A DNA stretch of 64,000 bases from JADCCX01 sp031373545 (GTDB lineage Bacteria; Pseudomonadota; Alphaproteobacteria; Rhizobiales; Beijerinckiaceae), in assembly GCA_031373545.1 (NCBI GenBank), contig JANMMT010000029.1, positions 1-64,000 of the forward strand, read 5' to 3'. Shown piece by piece: positions 25,560-35,040 of the stretch (its first letter is position 1; each line of letters opens with the position of its first letter). A program made the position numbers and the translations under genes. Under the pieces are notes generated by a model. The model was given only the letters and a program-made list of their open reading frames with translations, ran no database searches and was not told the origin of the DNA.

Positions 25560-27179
25560 CTAGGCCGCCTGCACATCGGCGAGGAACGCCTGGATCGCCA
25601 CGCGCAGCCGATCGGAGCCGGATTGCACGTTGCTCGCGCCCGCCTGCGCCGCATCGGCGGAAGCTTCCGAACCGCGCGCCACATCGACCAGCAGCGCGAT
25701 GGCGCGGTTGAGTTCATCGGCTCCGACCGCCGCACGCACCGCATTGTTGGCAATCTCGCTGGACACGGCGTCCTGCTGCTGCACGGCGGAGGCGATGGAG
25801 CCGGTCAGGCTGTTCATCTCCCCGGTGCGCGTCACGATATCGGCGATGGCGCTGGCCACGGCGACAGTGACGCTTTCGATCTCGCACACCTGTTCAGCGA
25901 TGGAGCGCGTGGCCTCGGCGGTATGCGAAGCGAGCGATTTCACCTCTTCGGCGACGACGGCAAAGCCGCGCCCTGCGGCACCCGCGCGCGCCGCCTCGAT
26001 GGTGGCGTTGAGGGCGAGCAGGCTTGTCTGTGCGGCGATGTCACCGATCATGCTCGAAACCGAACCAATCTTCGATGTTGCCGCCTGCAGGGATTGCATG
26101 GTGCTGCCCACCGCTGCGGCCGAGGCGTTCGTCTTGTCGACCGCCGTGAGTGCGTCTGTCGCGCGCATCGCGATGTCGCGAACGGATGTCTTCATTTCCT
26201 CTGTCGCGGAGGCGACGGTCGAGATGGCAGCCGTGACGGATTCCGTCGCCTCGGCGGTGGACTGCGCCTCGCGCGTGGCCTCACGGGCGCTGGCCGCCAG
26301 ATCGGTTGCGAGCGCACCCAGCGCTTGCGAGCGCCCTGCAAACCGGGCGAGTTCGTCGCGCGCCATGGTGCGGAACGTGCCGATGGCCTCCTCGATCTTC
26401 CGGTGACGCTGTTCGCGCAACTGGCGCTCGCGGTCTGCATCTGCCGCCAGCGCACCGCGTTCGACCACGGACTGGCGGAACATCTCCGCCGCGCGGGCCA
26501 GATCGCCGATCTCGTCGTTGCGATCGGCTCCCTCGATGATGTGCTCCACACGCCCTTCGCTGAGCGCCAGAAGTGCGGCGTTCTGCTGGCGGATCGGCCC
26601 GACGATGGCCTTGCGTACGAACATGAAGGCCCCTGTGCCGCAAGCCAGCATGAGCAAGGCAGCGACGGCGGCGAAGGTGTTCATCCAACCCACCAGCGAA
26701 GTCTGCCCGGCAATGCCCGCGGCGAGCCCCTTGCGGATGCTGCTGGCTGCCGCGTCGATCTCTGCCGTCAGCGCGTCGAACGCAGCGACGGATTCCGTGC
26801 GGCCGGTCATGATGCGAAAATCGCGCTCGATCTCCTGTTCCCAGGCGGCATGGCGGCGTGCGATGGACCCCATTCCGGCCACATCTTGCGTTTGCGCAAA
26901 TCTGCTGTGGACCTTTTCGGCGACCGAACGAAACTCTTGACGCGCCTGCTCATTGGCTGTCGCAATGAAACTCTGCGCCCCGGCATGTTGCACATGAGCC
27001 AAATTCAGCACGCTGTGATAGGTCTCGACCGCATCAAACCGGGCTGTCACTTCGGAAAACTGTTTTGTGGCGCGCGCCGAGAACACAACAAGGCCGAGAC
27101 ACAACACAATGCTCACGACGGTCATGATGCCCAGAGGCCAGGCCAGACGGGATTGAAGGCTGCCATGTCGCTTTTTCAT
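25560..27179 (-). CDS. Methyl-accepting chemotaxis protein
   Basis: A roughly 539-residue chemoreceptor. A first membrane helix (about 15-36) and a second (about 165-190) flank a periplasmic four-helix-like sensor; a HAMP segment follows and the C-terminal half is the coiled-coil signalling domain, with AAQTSLLALNATIEAARAGAAGRGFAVVAEEVKSLA as the CheA/CheW-binding tip. No C-terminal NWETF pentapeptide is seen. The start is ATG 27179 or 27188. The gene converges on the BASS transporter with 10 bases between stops. Confidence 0.92.
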   Translation of the reverse strand: MKKRHGSLQSRLAWPLGIMTVVSIVLCLGLVVFSARATKQFSEVTARFDAVETYHSVLNLAHVQHAGAQSFIATANEQARQEFRSVAEKVHSRFAQTQDVAGMGSIARRHAAWEQEIERDFRIMTGRTESVAAFDALTAEIDAAASSIRKGLAAGIAGQTSLVGWMNTFAAVAALLMLACGTGAFMFVRKAIVGPIRQQNAALLALSEGRVEHIIEGADRNDEIGDLARAAEMFRQSVVERGALAADADRERQLREQRHRKIEEAIGTFRTMARDELARFAGRSQALGALATDLAASAREATREAQSTAEATESVTAAISTVASATEEMKTSVRDIAMRATDALTAVDKTNASAAAVGSTMQSLQAATSKIGSVSSMIGDIAAQTSLLALNATIEAARAGAAGRGFAVVAEEVKSLASHTAEATRSIAEQVCEIESVTVAVASAIADIVTRTGEMNSLTGSIASAVQQQDAVSSEIANNAVRAAVGADELNRAIALLVDVARGSEASADAAQAGASNVQSGSDRLRVAIQAFLADVQAA

Positions 27180-27488
27180 GTGACCCATCCGAGTTTGCAA
27201 GGTTGCAAGTTGACGCAACGCAACCCAAGCACAATCAGACGTTGAACCAGAAAGTCCTAACAATTGGGAAATCAGGTGCGTGAAAAACCCTCGATAAATA
27301 CAAGGTTTGCAAGTGAATTGATCGCAACTTGTCGTGGAACAGGGCTGGCGCAGCATGCCCTTGCACAGCTTACCCTTGCAAAGCTTGCTCTTGTACGGAG
27401 GCGTTTCACATCAAGCAGGTCTGGTCATGGTGCAGCCCAGAGTTGCCAACACGAGCAACACCCAGCGCGAACCGTGGATGGAAAAAAA
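27180..27488. other. Intergenic region upstream of the chemoreceptor
   Basis: This gap of about 309 bases has no credible gene. It holds the promoter side of the chemoreceptor gene, repeated TTGCAA words (27198-27210 and near 27306) and a 15-bp tandem repeat at 27358-27395. The tRNA-Val gene ends at its right border. Confidence 0.55.
27358..27395. repeat. 15-bp tandem repeat, about 2.5 copies
   Basis: CCCTTGCACAGCTTA (27358), CCCTTGCAAAGCTTG (27373) and a partial CTCTTGTA (27388) follow each other at a 15-bp period. Confidence 0.7.
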
Positions 27489-27563
27489 TGGTGGGCGCGA
27501 CAGGGATCGAACCTGTGACCCTTCGCGTGTGAAGCGAATGCTCTACCGCTGAGCTACGCGCCC
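27489..27563 (-). tRNA. tRNA-Val (anticodon CAC)
   Basis: On the minus strand a 75-base cloverleaf reads GGGCGCG at the 5' end pairing with CGCGCCC before an A discriminator and an encoded CCA. The anticodon arm is TTCGC-TTCACAC-GCGAA, giving anticodon CAC (valine, GTG codons), and the T arm has GGTTCGATCC. It decodes the commonest valine codon of this GC-rich genome. Confidence 0.96.
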
Positions 27564-27610
27564 GAACCGGAATCTGCGGTGCGTCGCTTTCGCCTTGATC
27601 GGCGCCGATG

Positions 27611-28258
27611 TCAAGGAACCTCACTGGTTTCAATCACCCAGGGCTCATGCGCCGCATCCTTTGCCCATAGCTGCCACGCGGGCAAGGCCATCATCGTGTC
27701 CATGTAAGCCTGCGCTGTCGGGGAGCGGGGCACATCGTAGACATGCAGCCGGTTGACCACCGGTGCGTACATCGCATCGGCGGCGGTGAAGGGCCCGAAC
27801 AGGAACGGGCCGCCGCTGCCGAAGCGCGTGCGGCAATCGCTCCACAGCGTGTCGATGCGGGCAGCATTGCGCTGTGCCTCCGGGCTGAGTTCATGCTTTC
27901 TGACCGCCCGGCGGATGTTGAAGGGGCAATCGCGGCGCAGCGCGGCAAATCCCGCGTGCATCTCGCAGGCCACGGCGCGGGCGTGGGCACGCGCAGCCGT
28001 GTCCCTGGGCCAGAGGTCGGCATCAGGATACTTGTCGTTGAGATATTCAAGGATCGCCAGTGTCTCGAAGATGGTCACATGGCCGTCGATCAGCGTGGGC
28101 ACGAGGCCGGTCGGTGCGTACTTCAGCATCTGTGCCCGTGTCTCGGGCTGCGCCATGGGAATGACGATCTCGTCGAAGGTCAGACCCATCTGCTTCATGG
28201 CGATCCACGGGCGCAGCGACCATGACGAGTAAGCCTTGTTGCCGATAACGAGTTGCAT
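27611..28258 (-). CDS. Glutathione S-transferase family protein
   Basis: A 215-residue GST with an N-terminal thioredoxin fold beginning MQLVIGNKAYSSWSLRPWIA (the SSWS serine region is typical of a zeta/YfcF-like subgroup), GLVPTLIDGHVTIFETLAILEYL for glutathione contacts, and a helical C-domain with FTAADAMYAPVVNRL. The ATG at 28258 has GAGG five bases upstream. It starts seven bases after the GNAT gene stop, indicating one transcript. Confidence 0.9.
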   Translation of the reverse strand: MQLVIGNKAYSSWSLRPWIAMKQMGLTFDEIVIPMAQPETRAQMLKYAPTGLVPTLIDGHVTIFETLAILEYLNDKYPDADLWPRDTAARAHARAVACEMHAGFAALRRDCPFNIRRAVRKHELSPEAQRNAARIDTLWSDCRTRFGSGGPFLFGPFTAADAMYAPVVNRLHVYDVPRSPTAQAYMDTMMALPAWQLWAKDAAHEPWVIETSEVP

Positions 28259-28265
28259 GGAAGCC

Positions 28266-28712
28266 TCAAAGGTTCTTGCGGTAGACGATGAAGGAGGAAC
28301 GCGGCGTGATGGTGTCATAGAGCGAGCGGGCGGGCGCGTTGTACTCCTGCGTCTGCCAGTAGACGCGGAAGCAGCCCTTGGCGCGCGCCACCTCTTCGCA
28401 GGCCAGGATCAAAGCTTTGGCCGCGCCGCCGCCGCGCGAGGCGGGATCGACATAAAGGTCCTGCAGGTAGCAGATGGGCCGTGTATCCCAGGTGCTTTCG
28501 TGCAGCACATAGTTGCAGATGCCGATCACCTGTCCGCCCCGCTCCGCCACCAGCGCTTCGACGGGACTGGCGGGATCCAGAATGCGCCGCCATGTTCCGG
28601 TTGTGATCTCCTCGCTGACGGAGCTGCGGTAGAACTTCACATAGCCCTGCCAGAGGGCGGTCCAGGCCTCAAGATCGGATGGCGCAGCGGCGCGGATGGT
28701 CACATCATTCAC
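28266..28712 (-). CDS. GNAT family N-acetyltransferase
   Basis: A 148-residue acetyltransferase with TIRAAAPSDLEAWTALW at the start, ICYLQDLYVDPASRGGGAAKALI as the acetyl-CoA pyrophosphate-binding motif A, and WQTQEYNAPARSLYD as motif B. The substrate is unknown; close relatives are annotated as diamine or amino-acid acetyltransferases. I prefer the GTG at 28712, which has GGAG seven bases upstream; the frame continues to 28760 without conservation. Confidence 0.85.
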   Translation of the reverse strand: MNDVTIRAAAPSDLEAWTALWQGYVKFYRSSVSEEITTGTWRRILDPASPVEALVAERGGQVIGICNYVLHESTWDTRPICYLQDLYVDPASRGGGAAKALILACEEVARAKGCFRVYWQTQEYNAPARSLYDTITPRSSFIVYRKNL

Positions 28713-28821
28713 AATGCAGCTCCGGAATTGGCACGCAGAGTGGCAAAATAGACGCCGCAATCCAGCGCGTTGTTGCGATGGCTCTTATCAAGAACGGTGA
28801 TGACATCACGCTCCTGCCGAA

Positions 28822-29478
28822 TTACTGCCCGGATTCGCGCCGCTGCTGGCGCAGGCGCAGCATGGTGGCCAGGACATCGGCATGCATCTCGGCATCCGCC
28901 CGTGCGCCGTGGGTCTCCATGCGGTCGCCGCGCCATTCGGGCGGCAGGCGGTGGATTTGCGAATCCTGATAGGTCCGCCCCGTCACCCCCATGACGAAAG
29001 TGGCCAGATCAAGCCCGGCTCCGGCAAACAAAGGCTCGCCCGCATAGGGGCCGCGCACCAGGCCGTGGCCCGTGAAGCGCCGGAGGTAGGCATCCACCCA
29101 TAGCCCGGTCTGGGCCAGCGGCGCGGCCACCACCACAGGCAGGCCGGGCAGGCCCTGCACCCAGGCCACGAAGGCCGGCATCGCCATGCGGGGTGGCTGG
29201 GCGTCCACCGTGTTGATCCGCCAGGCATCCGGGTGTTCGCGGTAAAGCGCGAGCACCTTGGGGTCGGAATGACGTCCCTCCAAAGATTGCAGCACCGTGC
29301 CAAAAGCCGCGATGCGCGTGCCGCGATCATCGAGCGCAATCGCGGCCAGCGCGCGCAGGGCGTTGCGGTTCACATCACCGCCATCGGCCTTGGCCTCGAT
29401 CACGACATAATTCAGCGGGCGCGGGTCTTCATACCAGCGGCGGCGGGGGCGGAAGGGCGTATAGGGAATGTCGCTCAT
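28822..29478 (-). CDS. Conserved protein with exonuclease-like (RNase H fold) features
   Basis: A 218-residue soluble protein. After an aromatic N-terminus (RRRWYEDPRPL) comes LNYVVIEAKADG, similar to the first acidic strand of DEDD exonucleases, and the C-terminal THGARADAEMHADVLATML resembles the H-x4-D motif of DnaQ-like enzymes. The first motif is not a textbook DxE, so nuclease activity is a tentative inference. It overlaps the rhodanese gene (ATGA), so both are made from the same message. Confidence 0.5.
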   Translation of the reverse strand: MSDIPYTPFRPRRRWYEDPRPLNYVVIEAKADGGDVNRNALRALAAIALDDRGTRIAAFGTVLQSLEGRHSDPKVLALYREHPDAWRINTVDAQPPRMAMPAFVAWVQGLPGLPVVVAAPLAQTGLWVDAYLRRFTGHGLVRGPYAGEPLFAGAGLDLATFVMGVTGRTYQDSQIHRLPPEWRGDRMETHGARADAEMHADVLATMLRLRQQRRESGQ

Positions 29479-29900
29479 GGTTTGGGGGGCGTGTCGGCTC
29501 TGGGTTTTGGCTCTTCCACCGGCAGACCTGCGGCTTTCCAGGCGCCAAAACCACCGGTCATGTGGGCGACGGGTTGGAGCCCCATGTCCTGCGCCGTCTT
29601 GGCGGCGAGTGCCGAACGCCAACCGCCAGCGCAGACAAAGACGAAGGTCTTGTCCTCCTGAAACAGGGGCTTGGCGTAGGGGCTTTCGGGGTCAATCCAG
29701 AATTCCAGCATGCCCCTGGGGCAATGAAAAGCGCCGGGCAGGCGCCCTTCCCGTTCCAGTTCGCGCGGATCCCGGATGTCCACAAGCACCACATCGGCGC
29801 GCCCTGCCATGGCGCTGACCTCTTCAACGCCCAGCACCGTGACATCCGCCTCGGCCTCGGCAAGCAGGGTTTTATATCCCTTCGTGATGGTCTGGGGCAT
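29475..29900 (-). CDS. Rhodanese-like domain protein
   Basis: A 141-residue single-domain rhodanese: VVLVDIRDPRELEREG, FHCPRGMLEFW and the active loop VCAGGWRSALA with C90 as the sulfur-carrying cysteine, and HMTGGFGAWKAAGLPV at the end. These proteins transfer sulfane sulfur or act in redox signalling. The ATG at 29900 follows AAGGAGAG. A longer frame (to 29954) is possible but lacks a ribosome site. Confidence 0.92.
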   Translation of the reverse strand: MPQTITKGYKTLLAEAEADVTVLGVEEVSAMAGRADVVLVDIRDPRELEREGRLPGAFHCPRGMLEFWIDPESPYAKPLFQEDKTFVFVCAGGWRSALAAKTAQDMGLQPVAHMTGGFGAWKAAGLPVEEPKPRADTPPKP

Positions 29901-30001
29901 GGCGACTCTCTCCTTGCGCATTGTCTCCACGCGGCGGGAACATGCAAGCCTCACGTTGGGGCAAGCTTGACGCCGGGAAACGAAACGCCGATCAGCGGGC
30001 T

Positions 30002-30268
30002 ATGAGCACCGATCTGAACCTTGTCGAAACCACCATGCTGAGCCTCATTGCCGAGCGCGGGCTGGAGAAGACCCTCTGCCCCTCCGAAGTGGCGATTGCG
30101 CTGGGCGGCAAGCACCCCGATGGCTGGGGGCCGCTGATGCAGCCCGTGCGCATGGTGGCGGTGCAGTTGGCGCGCGAAGGAAGGCTCGTGATTTTGCGCA
30201 AGGGCAAGATCGCCGACCCCGATGATTTTCGCGGGGTGTACCGGCTGGGATTGCCAAGGGAAGATTGA
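30002..30268 (+). CDS. DUF3253 domain-containing protein
   Basis: An 88-residue basic protein, a small winged-helix-like domain: LVETTMLSLIAERGLEKTLCPSEVAIALGG, WGPLMQPVRMVAVQLAREGRLVILRKGK and DFRGVYRLGLP match DUF3253. Its function is not established; the fold suggests DNA or protein binding. It starts at ATG 30002; the in-frame upstream extension overlaps the rhodanese promoter region. It converges on mfd. Confidence 0.78.
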   Translation: MSTDLNLVETTMLSLIAERGLEKTLCPSEVAIALGGKHPDGWGPLMQPVRMVAVQLAREGRLVILRKGKIADPDDFRGVYRLGLPRED

Positions 30269-30274
30269 GGGCGC

Positions 30275-33200
30275 TCAGGCGAGCGCACTCACCTTTTTCC
30301 CCTCCGCCACACGCGCCAGATCGCCCATGAGGCGGCGGGTTTCGCGCAGTCGGCGACTTGGTTTCTCAAATTCGCCGATGAACACAACACGCATATCGGG
30401 CCGCACCTTGGCGAAGGTGCCGCGCTCCGCCACATAGCGCACCAGCGCATCGGGGCGTGCAAAGGAATTGTCGCGGAAGGCGACGACGATGCCTTTCGGC
30501 CCCGCCTCCACCTTTTCCACATTGGCGCGGCGGCAGAGCTGCTTGATCGCCACGATGGACATGAGCAGGTCAACTTCCGGCGGGAGCGGGCCAAAACGAT
30601 CAATGAGTTCGGCCGCAAAACTCTCGATGTCGGTTTCGTTCTCCAACGTCGCCAGGCGGCGGTAGAGCCCCATGCGCAGGTCAAGATCCGTGACGTAGCT
30701 CTCAGGGATCAGCACCGGCGTGCCCGTGACGATGGTGGGGGACCAAGGCTCTTCATCGGGTTCTTCAACGCCGGCTTTCAGCGCCGATACGGCGTCCTCC
30801 AGCATCTGCTGGTACAACTCGTAGCCCACCTCCTTGATGTGGCCGGACTGTTCGTCGCCCAGCAGATTGCCCGCGCCGCGAATATCGAGATCATGGCTGG
30901 CGAGCTGGAAGCCTGCGCCCAGGTTATCGAGCGACTGGAGCACCTTCAGCCGCTTCTCGGCCTGCGTGGTCACGGGCTTGTCGGCGGGCAGCGTGAACAG
31001 CGCGTAGGCGCGGGTCTTGGAGCGGCCCACGCGGCCGCGGATCTGGTAGAGCTGCGCCAGACCGAACATGTCGGCGCGGTGCACGATGAGCGTGTTGGCG
31101 CGGGGGATATCGAGGCCTGATTCGATGATGGTGGTTGAAACCAGCACATCGAACTTGCCGTCGTAGAAATCGTTCATCACCTGCTCAAGCTCGGTGGCGG
31201 CCATCTGGCCATGACCGACACAGTAGCGGATTTCCGGCACGTTCTTGTCGAGAAAATCGCGCACGGTGCCCAGGTCTTCGATGCGCGGCACCACATAGAA
31301 GCTCTGCCCTCCCCGGTAGCGTTCGCGCAGCAAGGCCTCGCGGATAATCAGCGGATCAAACGGCGTGACAAAGGTGCGCACGGCGAGGCGATCCACCGGC
31401 GGCGTGGCAATGATCGACAGCTCGCGCACGCCCGTCAACGCCAGTTGCAACGTGCGGGGAATGGGCGTCGCGGAGAGCGTGAGCACATGCACCTCGGCGC
31501 GCAGCTCCTTCAGGCGCTCCTTGTGGTTGACGCCGAAATGCTGCTCCTCATCGACGATCACCAGGCCGATGTCGCGGAAGGCGATGGATTTGCTCAGCAG
31601 CGCATGGGTGCCCACCACGATGTCCACCGTGCCATCGGTCAGGCCCTTCTTGGTGGCCGCGAGATCAGCGGAGCCTACCATGCGCGAGGCCTGCGCCACG
31701 CGGATGGGCAGGCCCTGGAAGCGGTCGGCAAAGGTGCGGTAATGCTGGCGCGCCAGCAGCGTCGTGGGCACGACCACAGCCACCTGCTTGCCGGACAGTG
31801 CCACGGCGTAAGCCGCGCGCAAGGCCACCTCCGTCTTGCCGAAGCCCACGTCGCCGCAGACGAGGCGGTCCATGGGGCGGCCGGCGGCCAGGTCATCCAG
31901 CACGGCGTCGATCGCACCCTGCTGGTCATCGGTCGTGTCGTAGGGAAAACGCGCCACGAAATCGGCATAGCTGTTGTCGTTGGCCACGAACTTGGGGGCC
32001 TCCCGCAAGAGCCGCGCTGCCGCGATCTTGATGAGTTGGCGCGCCATGTCGCGGATGCGCTTCTTCAGCTTGGCCTTGCGGGCCTGCCATGCACCGCCGC
32101 CGAGGCGATCCAGCTGGACTTCCGTGTCCTCGCCGCCGTAGCGCGACAGCAGTTCGATGTTCTCGACGGGCAGGAACAGCTTGTCGCCGTTGTGGTAATG
32201 CAACTCCAGGCAATCATGGGGCGAGCCCAGCGCCGTCACGGCCTTGAGCCCGATGAAGCGGCCAATGCCGTGGTTGACATGCACGACGATGTCGCCCTGC
32301 CCGATGCTGGACAGCTCCGAGATAAAATCCTTGGCGCGCTTGGTGGTCTTGCGCCCGCTGCTCAGGCGCTCGCCCAGGATGTCCTGCTCGGCCAGCACAG
32401 CCAGATCCGGCAGTTCGAAGCCGGCCTCCAGCGGCAGCACCGCAAGGCCGACCTCGCCCGCGCCCAGGTTCTTGGCCGCCGCCAGTGAACCCACGGGCTT
32501 GTGCGCCTTCAACTTGTGATCCGCGAGTACCGTGCCCAGCCGCTCGGCGGACCCTTCCGACCAGCCCGCCAGCAACACGCGCTTGCCCACTTTTTGCAGC
32601 GCCTGCACATGGCTTGCGGCGGCGTCGAACACATTGACGGTTTCATCACCCCGCTCGGCGGCAAAGCTGCGCCCCTTGCGCGCGGCGAGGGAAATCACTT
32701 TCCGGGAGTCACTACCTCTGCCGCCATCGGGCACGGCGAAGGGCGTGAGCCGCACGGCAGGGGCCAGGCCCTCCGCCAACTCGTCGTCGGTGAAATACAG
32801 CGCCGCGCGCGGCAGCGGCTTGTAGGGCACGCCGCCGGTCAGCGATTCAAGGCCCGATTTGCGGCTCTCATAGTAATCCTGCGCTTGCACGAGGCGCTCC
32901 TGCATGGCGTCGCCGGCCTGATATTCGAGCACGGTCACGGCCTCCGGGAGATAATCCTGCAGGCGGTTCATCTTCTCGTGAAACAGCGGGGCCCAGTGCT
33001 CCATGCCCGAAAAGCGCCGCCCCTCGCTCACCGCCTCATAGAGCAGATCGCCCTTGGTGGCAGCTCCGAAGGCGGCGAGATAACCCTGACGGAATCGGCG
33101 GATCGCCTCGCTCGTCATCTGGAATTCGGCGGTCGGCACCAGCTCCAATGCACGCAGCTGGCCGGTGGAGCGCTGCGTTTCGGGATCGAACACGCGGATG

Positions 33201-33832
33201 GATTCCAGTGTGTCGCCAAAGAAATCCAGTCGGATCGGGCCGAGCAGCCCGGGTGCGTTCAAATCCAGAATGCCCCCGCGCACGGCGTATTCGCCCGCAT
33301 CACGCACCGTTGTCGCGCGCTGAAAGCCGTTGTGCTCCAGCCATTTGATCAGGTCATTCAGATCGAGCGCATTGCCCGGATTGGCGGCGAGGGCCTGCGC
33401 CGCGACCCAACTGAAGGGCGGCACGCGCTGCACCACGGCATTGGCCGTGCTGACAACGACGCGCGGGCGCTCGCCGCCCCGCGTGCGCACCAGCCGGGAG
33501 AGCGTCGCCATGCGCCGCGCCACGATGCTGGCATTCGGTGATGCGCGGTCATAGGGCTGGCAATCCCAGGCGGGAAACGACAGCACCTCGATCTCGGGCG
33601 CAAAGAAGGCCAGCCCCTCCTCGATGTGCTGGGCGCGTGTCGCATCACGCGCCACCGCCAGCACCAGCGCGGGCGCATCAACGCCCGCCTTGAAACGCCC
33701 GCGCGCGATCTCGGCAATGGCCAGCGCCTCCGTGCCATCGGCCACCTCGGCGAAGGTGAAGGGTTGGCCGGATTGAAGCAGCAGTGGAGGCAGAAGCAGT
33801 GCAGGAGTAAGCATGGAGATGGGTGACTTCAC
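30275..33832 (-). CDS. mfd: Transcription-repair coupling factor Mfd
   Basis: A 1185-residue translocase that removes RNA polymerase stalled at DNA damage and recruits UvrA. The N-terminal UvrB-like region, the RNA-polymerase-interaction domain (DIVVHVNHGIGRFIGLK), the helicase core with Walker A GDVGFGKTEVALRAA and the DEEQHFG box, the TRG segment QLYQIRGRVGRS and the C-terminal D7 domain are all there. The GTG at 33832 directly follows the sdhE stop (TGAGTG); ATG 33814 is an alternative, and neither has a strong ribosome site, consistent with coupling to sdhE. Confidence 0.97.
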   Translation of the reverse strand: MKSPISMLTPALLLPPLLLQSGQPFTFAEVADGTEALAIAEIARGRFKAGVDAPALVLAVARDATRAQHIEEGLAFFAPEIEVLSFPAWDCQPYDRASPNASIVARRMATLSRLVRTRGGERPRVVVSTANAVVQRVPPFSWVAAQALAANPGNALDLNDLIKWLEHNGFQRATTVRDAGEYAVRGGILDLNAPGLLGPIRLDFFGDTLESIRVFDPETQRSTGQLRALELVPTAEFQMTSEAIRRFRQGYLAAFGAATKGDLLYEAVSEGRRFSGMEHWAPLFHEKMNRLQDYLPEAVTVLEYQAGDAMQERLVQAQDYYESRKSGLESLTGGVPYKPLPRAALYFTDDELAEGLAPAVRLTPFAVPDGGRGSDSRKVISLAARKGRSFAAERGDETVNVFDAAASHVQALQKVGKRVLLAGWSEGSAERLGTVLADHKLKAHKPVGSLAAAKNLGAGEVGLAVLPLEAGFELPDLAVLAEQDILGERLSSGRKTTKRAKDFISELSSIGQGDIVVHVNHGIGRFIGLKAVTALGSPHDCLELHYHNGDKLFLPVENIELLSRYGGEDTEVQLDRLGGGAWQARKAKLKKRIRDMARQLIKIAAARLLREAPKFVANDNSYADFVARFPYDTTDDQQGAIDAVLDDLAAGRPMDRLVCGDVGFGKTEVALRAAYAVALSGKQVAVVVPTTLLARQHYRTFADRFQGLPIRVAQASRMVGSADLAATKKGLTDGTVDIVVGTHALLSKSIAFRDIGLVIVDEEQHFGVNHKERLKELRAEVHVLTLSATPIPRTLQLALTGVRELSIIATPPVDRLAVRTFVTPFDPLIIREALLRERYRGGQSFYVVPRIEDLGTVRDFLDKNVPEIRYCVGHGQMAATELEQVMNDFYDGKFDVLVSTTIIESGLDIPRANTLIVHRADMFGLAQLYQIRGRVGRSKTRAYALFTLPADKPVTTQAEKRLKVLQSLDNLGAGFQLASHDLDIRGAGNLLGDEQSGHIKEVGYELYQQMLEDAVSALKAGVEEPDEEPWSPTIVTGTPVLIPESYVTDLDLRMGLYRRLATLENETDIESFAAELIDRFGPLPPEVDLLMSIVAIKQLCRRANVEKVEAGPKGIVVAFRDNSFARPDALVRYVAERGTFAKVRPDMRVVFIGEFEKPSRRLRETRRLMGDLARVAEGKKVSALA

Positions 33833-34144
33833 TCAACCGCGCGAAGGATCGGCATGAACGGGCTTGTCATGGGAGTGAAAGGCCTTGAGCGCGCGGTAAA
33901 CCTCCGTGTCGTAATTGATCGGCACCGGCTCGCGGTTGGTGATCCAGGCCAGCAGATCGCGATCAGGGGCCTCGATCAGCAGTTCGAATACATCAAGGTC
34001 TGCTTCGCTCATCGTATCGGCGTTGTGCTCGAAAAAGCGACCCATGATCAAATCCATCTCGCGCATGCCCCGGTGCCAGGCGCGAAAGAGGATCTTCTTG
34101 CGGCGCGGGTGCAGACCATCGGTGGAGCGGACAAGGCCGGACAT
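33833..34144 (-). CDS. sdhE: FAD assembly factor SdhE (succinate dehydrogenase assembly factor 2)
   Basis: A 103-residue protein with the family motif WHRGMREMDLIMGRFF (the RGxxE residues are needed for flavinylation) and LLEAPDRDLLAWI. SdhE helps attach FAD covalently to SdhA. The ATG at 34144 has AGG seven bases upstream; a TTG at 34150 is also possible. It precedes mfd with no gap, an arrangement seen widely in alphaproteobacteria. Confidence 0.93.
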   Translation of the reverse strand: MSGLVRSTDGLHPRRKKILFRAWHRGMREMDLIMGRFFEHNADTMSEADLDVFELLIEAPDRDLLAWITNREPVPINYDTEVYRALKAFHSHDKPVHADPSRG

Positions 34145-34232
34145 GGACAAACCTGTTCTCTAAAGCAATAGCCAAGGCTATAGCGCCCGCCGCCTCGCCT
34201 GTCAGTGATCAATATGGTCGCGCGGCGGGAAA

Positions 34233-34260
34233 CAAAAAAGGCGCCCCAGCGGAGCGCCTT
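34233..34260 (-). terminator. Terminator of rpmI-rplT
   Basis: Stem AAGGCGC / GCGCCTT with a nine-base loop; on the minus strand it is followed by six T residues. It lies about 40 bases after the rplT stop. Confidence 0.75.
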
Positions 34261-34299
34261 GATCTGTCTACAGCGAACGATTTCAAGCCGCCTTGAAAC

Positions 34300-34650
34300 T
34301 CAAGCCGCTTTGGCCTGAGCCACAATCGCCGCGAAGGCCGCCGGTTCCGACATGGCGATGGCCGCCATCATCTTGCGGTCAACCGCAACGCCGGCCTTGG
34401 TGAGGCCGCCGATCAGCTGCGAGTATGTGAGGCCATGCTCACGGGCCGCCGCGTTGATGCGCTGAATCCAGAGGCCCCGGAAATCGCGCTTCTTGAGCTT
34501 GCGATCCTTGGTGGACCACTGCATGGCGCGATCGACAGCCGCCTTGGCCGTGCGGATCGTGTTCTTGCGGCGACCATAAAAGCCTTTGGCGGCCTTGAGG
34601 GTCTTCTTGTGTTTTGCGTGGGACGTTACGCCCCGTTTGACGCGAGCCAT
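34300..34650 (-). CDS. rplT: 50S ribosomal protein L20
   Basis: A 116-residue protein starting MARVKRGVTSHAKHKKTLKAAKGFYGRRKNTIR, the basic rRNA-binding extension of L20, followed by the globular RDFRGLWIQRINAAAREHGLTYSQLIGGL. It is an early assembly protein of the large subunit. The gene follows rpmI at 24 bases; in many relatives pheS and pheT come next, but here the following genes are unrelated. Confidence 0.97.
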   Translation of the reverse strand: MARVKRGVTSHAKHKKTLKAAKGFYGRRKNTIRTAKAAVDRAMQWSTKDRKLKKRDFRGLWIQRINAAAREHGLTYSQLIGGLTKAGVAVDRKMMAAIAMSEPAAFAAIVAQAKAA

Positions 34651-34674
34651 TTTTCAGTTCTCCTCGGGGTTCGG

Positions 34675-34878
34675 TCAGCGTGAGCCGGGCAGGCGATACC
34701 AGATGACGTTATCGCCATCGGTCTTGAACATCACCTTGGTGCCGCGGTGGTCGCGGATCTGCTTCTTCGTGCGCTTGATCATGCCGTGACGCTTGCCGGA
34801 CTGCTGGTACTTGACCTTGCCGCCCGCCGTCACTTTGAAGCGCTTCTTCGCACCCGAGTGCGTTTTCAGCTTGGGCAT
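34675..34878 (-). CDS. rpmI: 50S ribosomal protein L35
   Basis: A 67-residue highly basic protein MPKLKTHSGAKKRFKVTAGGKVK followed by HGMIKRTKKQIRDHRG. The start at 34878 is set by the universal MPKLKTHSG N-terminus. infC, which commonly lies upstream, is absent from the window. Confidence 0.96.
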   Translation of the reverse strand: MPKLKTHSGAKKRFKVTAGGKVKYQQSGKRHGMIKRTKKQIRDHRGTKVMFKTDGDNVIWYRLPGSR

Positions 34879-35040
34879 TTTACTCTTCCTGGCTGTGGCA
34901 GACTCAAAGAAAAGTCCGCGCATGTGATTGACACGTTCGCGCAACCGCCGCGGCAGCCCATTACTGGCCGGGCGATTGGGAAGCGGCGGCTATGGCGGAA
35001 ATGCACGGCTTTGGCAAGCGCGCATGGAGGATAAAGCGCG

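Noticed and set aside
25509..27245. Open frame of 578 codons on the plus strand
   Set aside because: It is antisense to the chemoreceptor gene, whose domains are unmistakable; the plus-strand product is Arg/Gly/Asp-rich and has no family pattern.
27489..27563. tRNA-Val as an integration site of a genomic island
   Set aside because: No integrase lies nearby and no repeated copy of the tRNA 3' end was seen within the window; both flanks are ordinary chromosomal genes.
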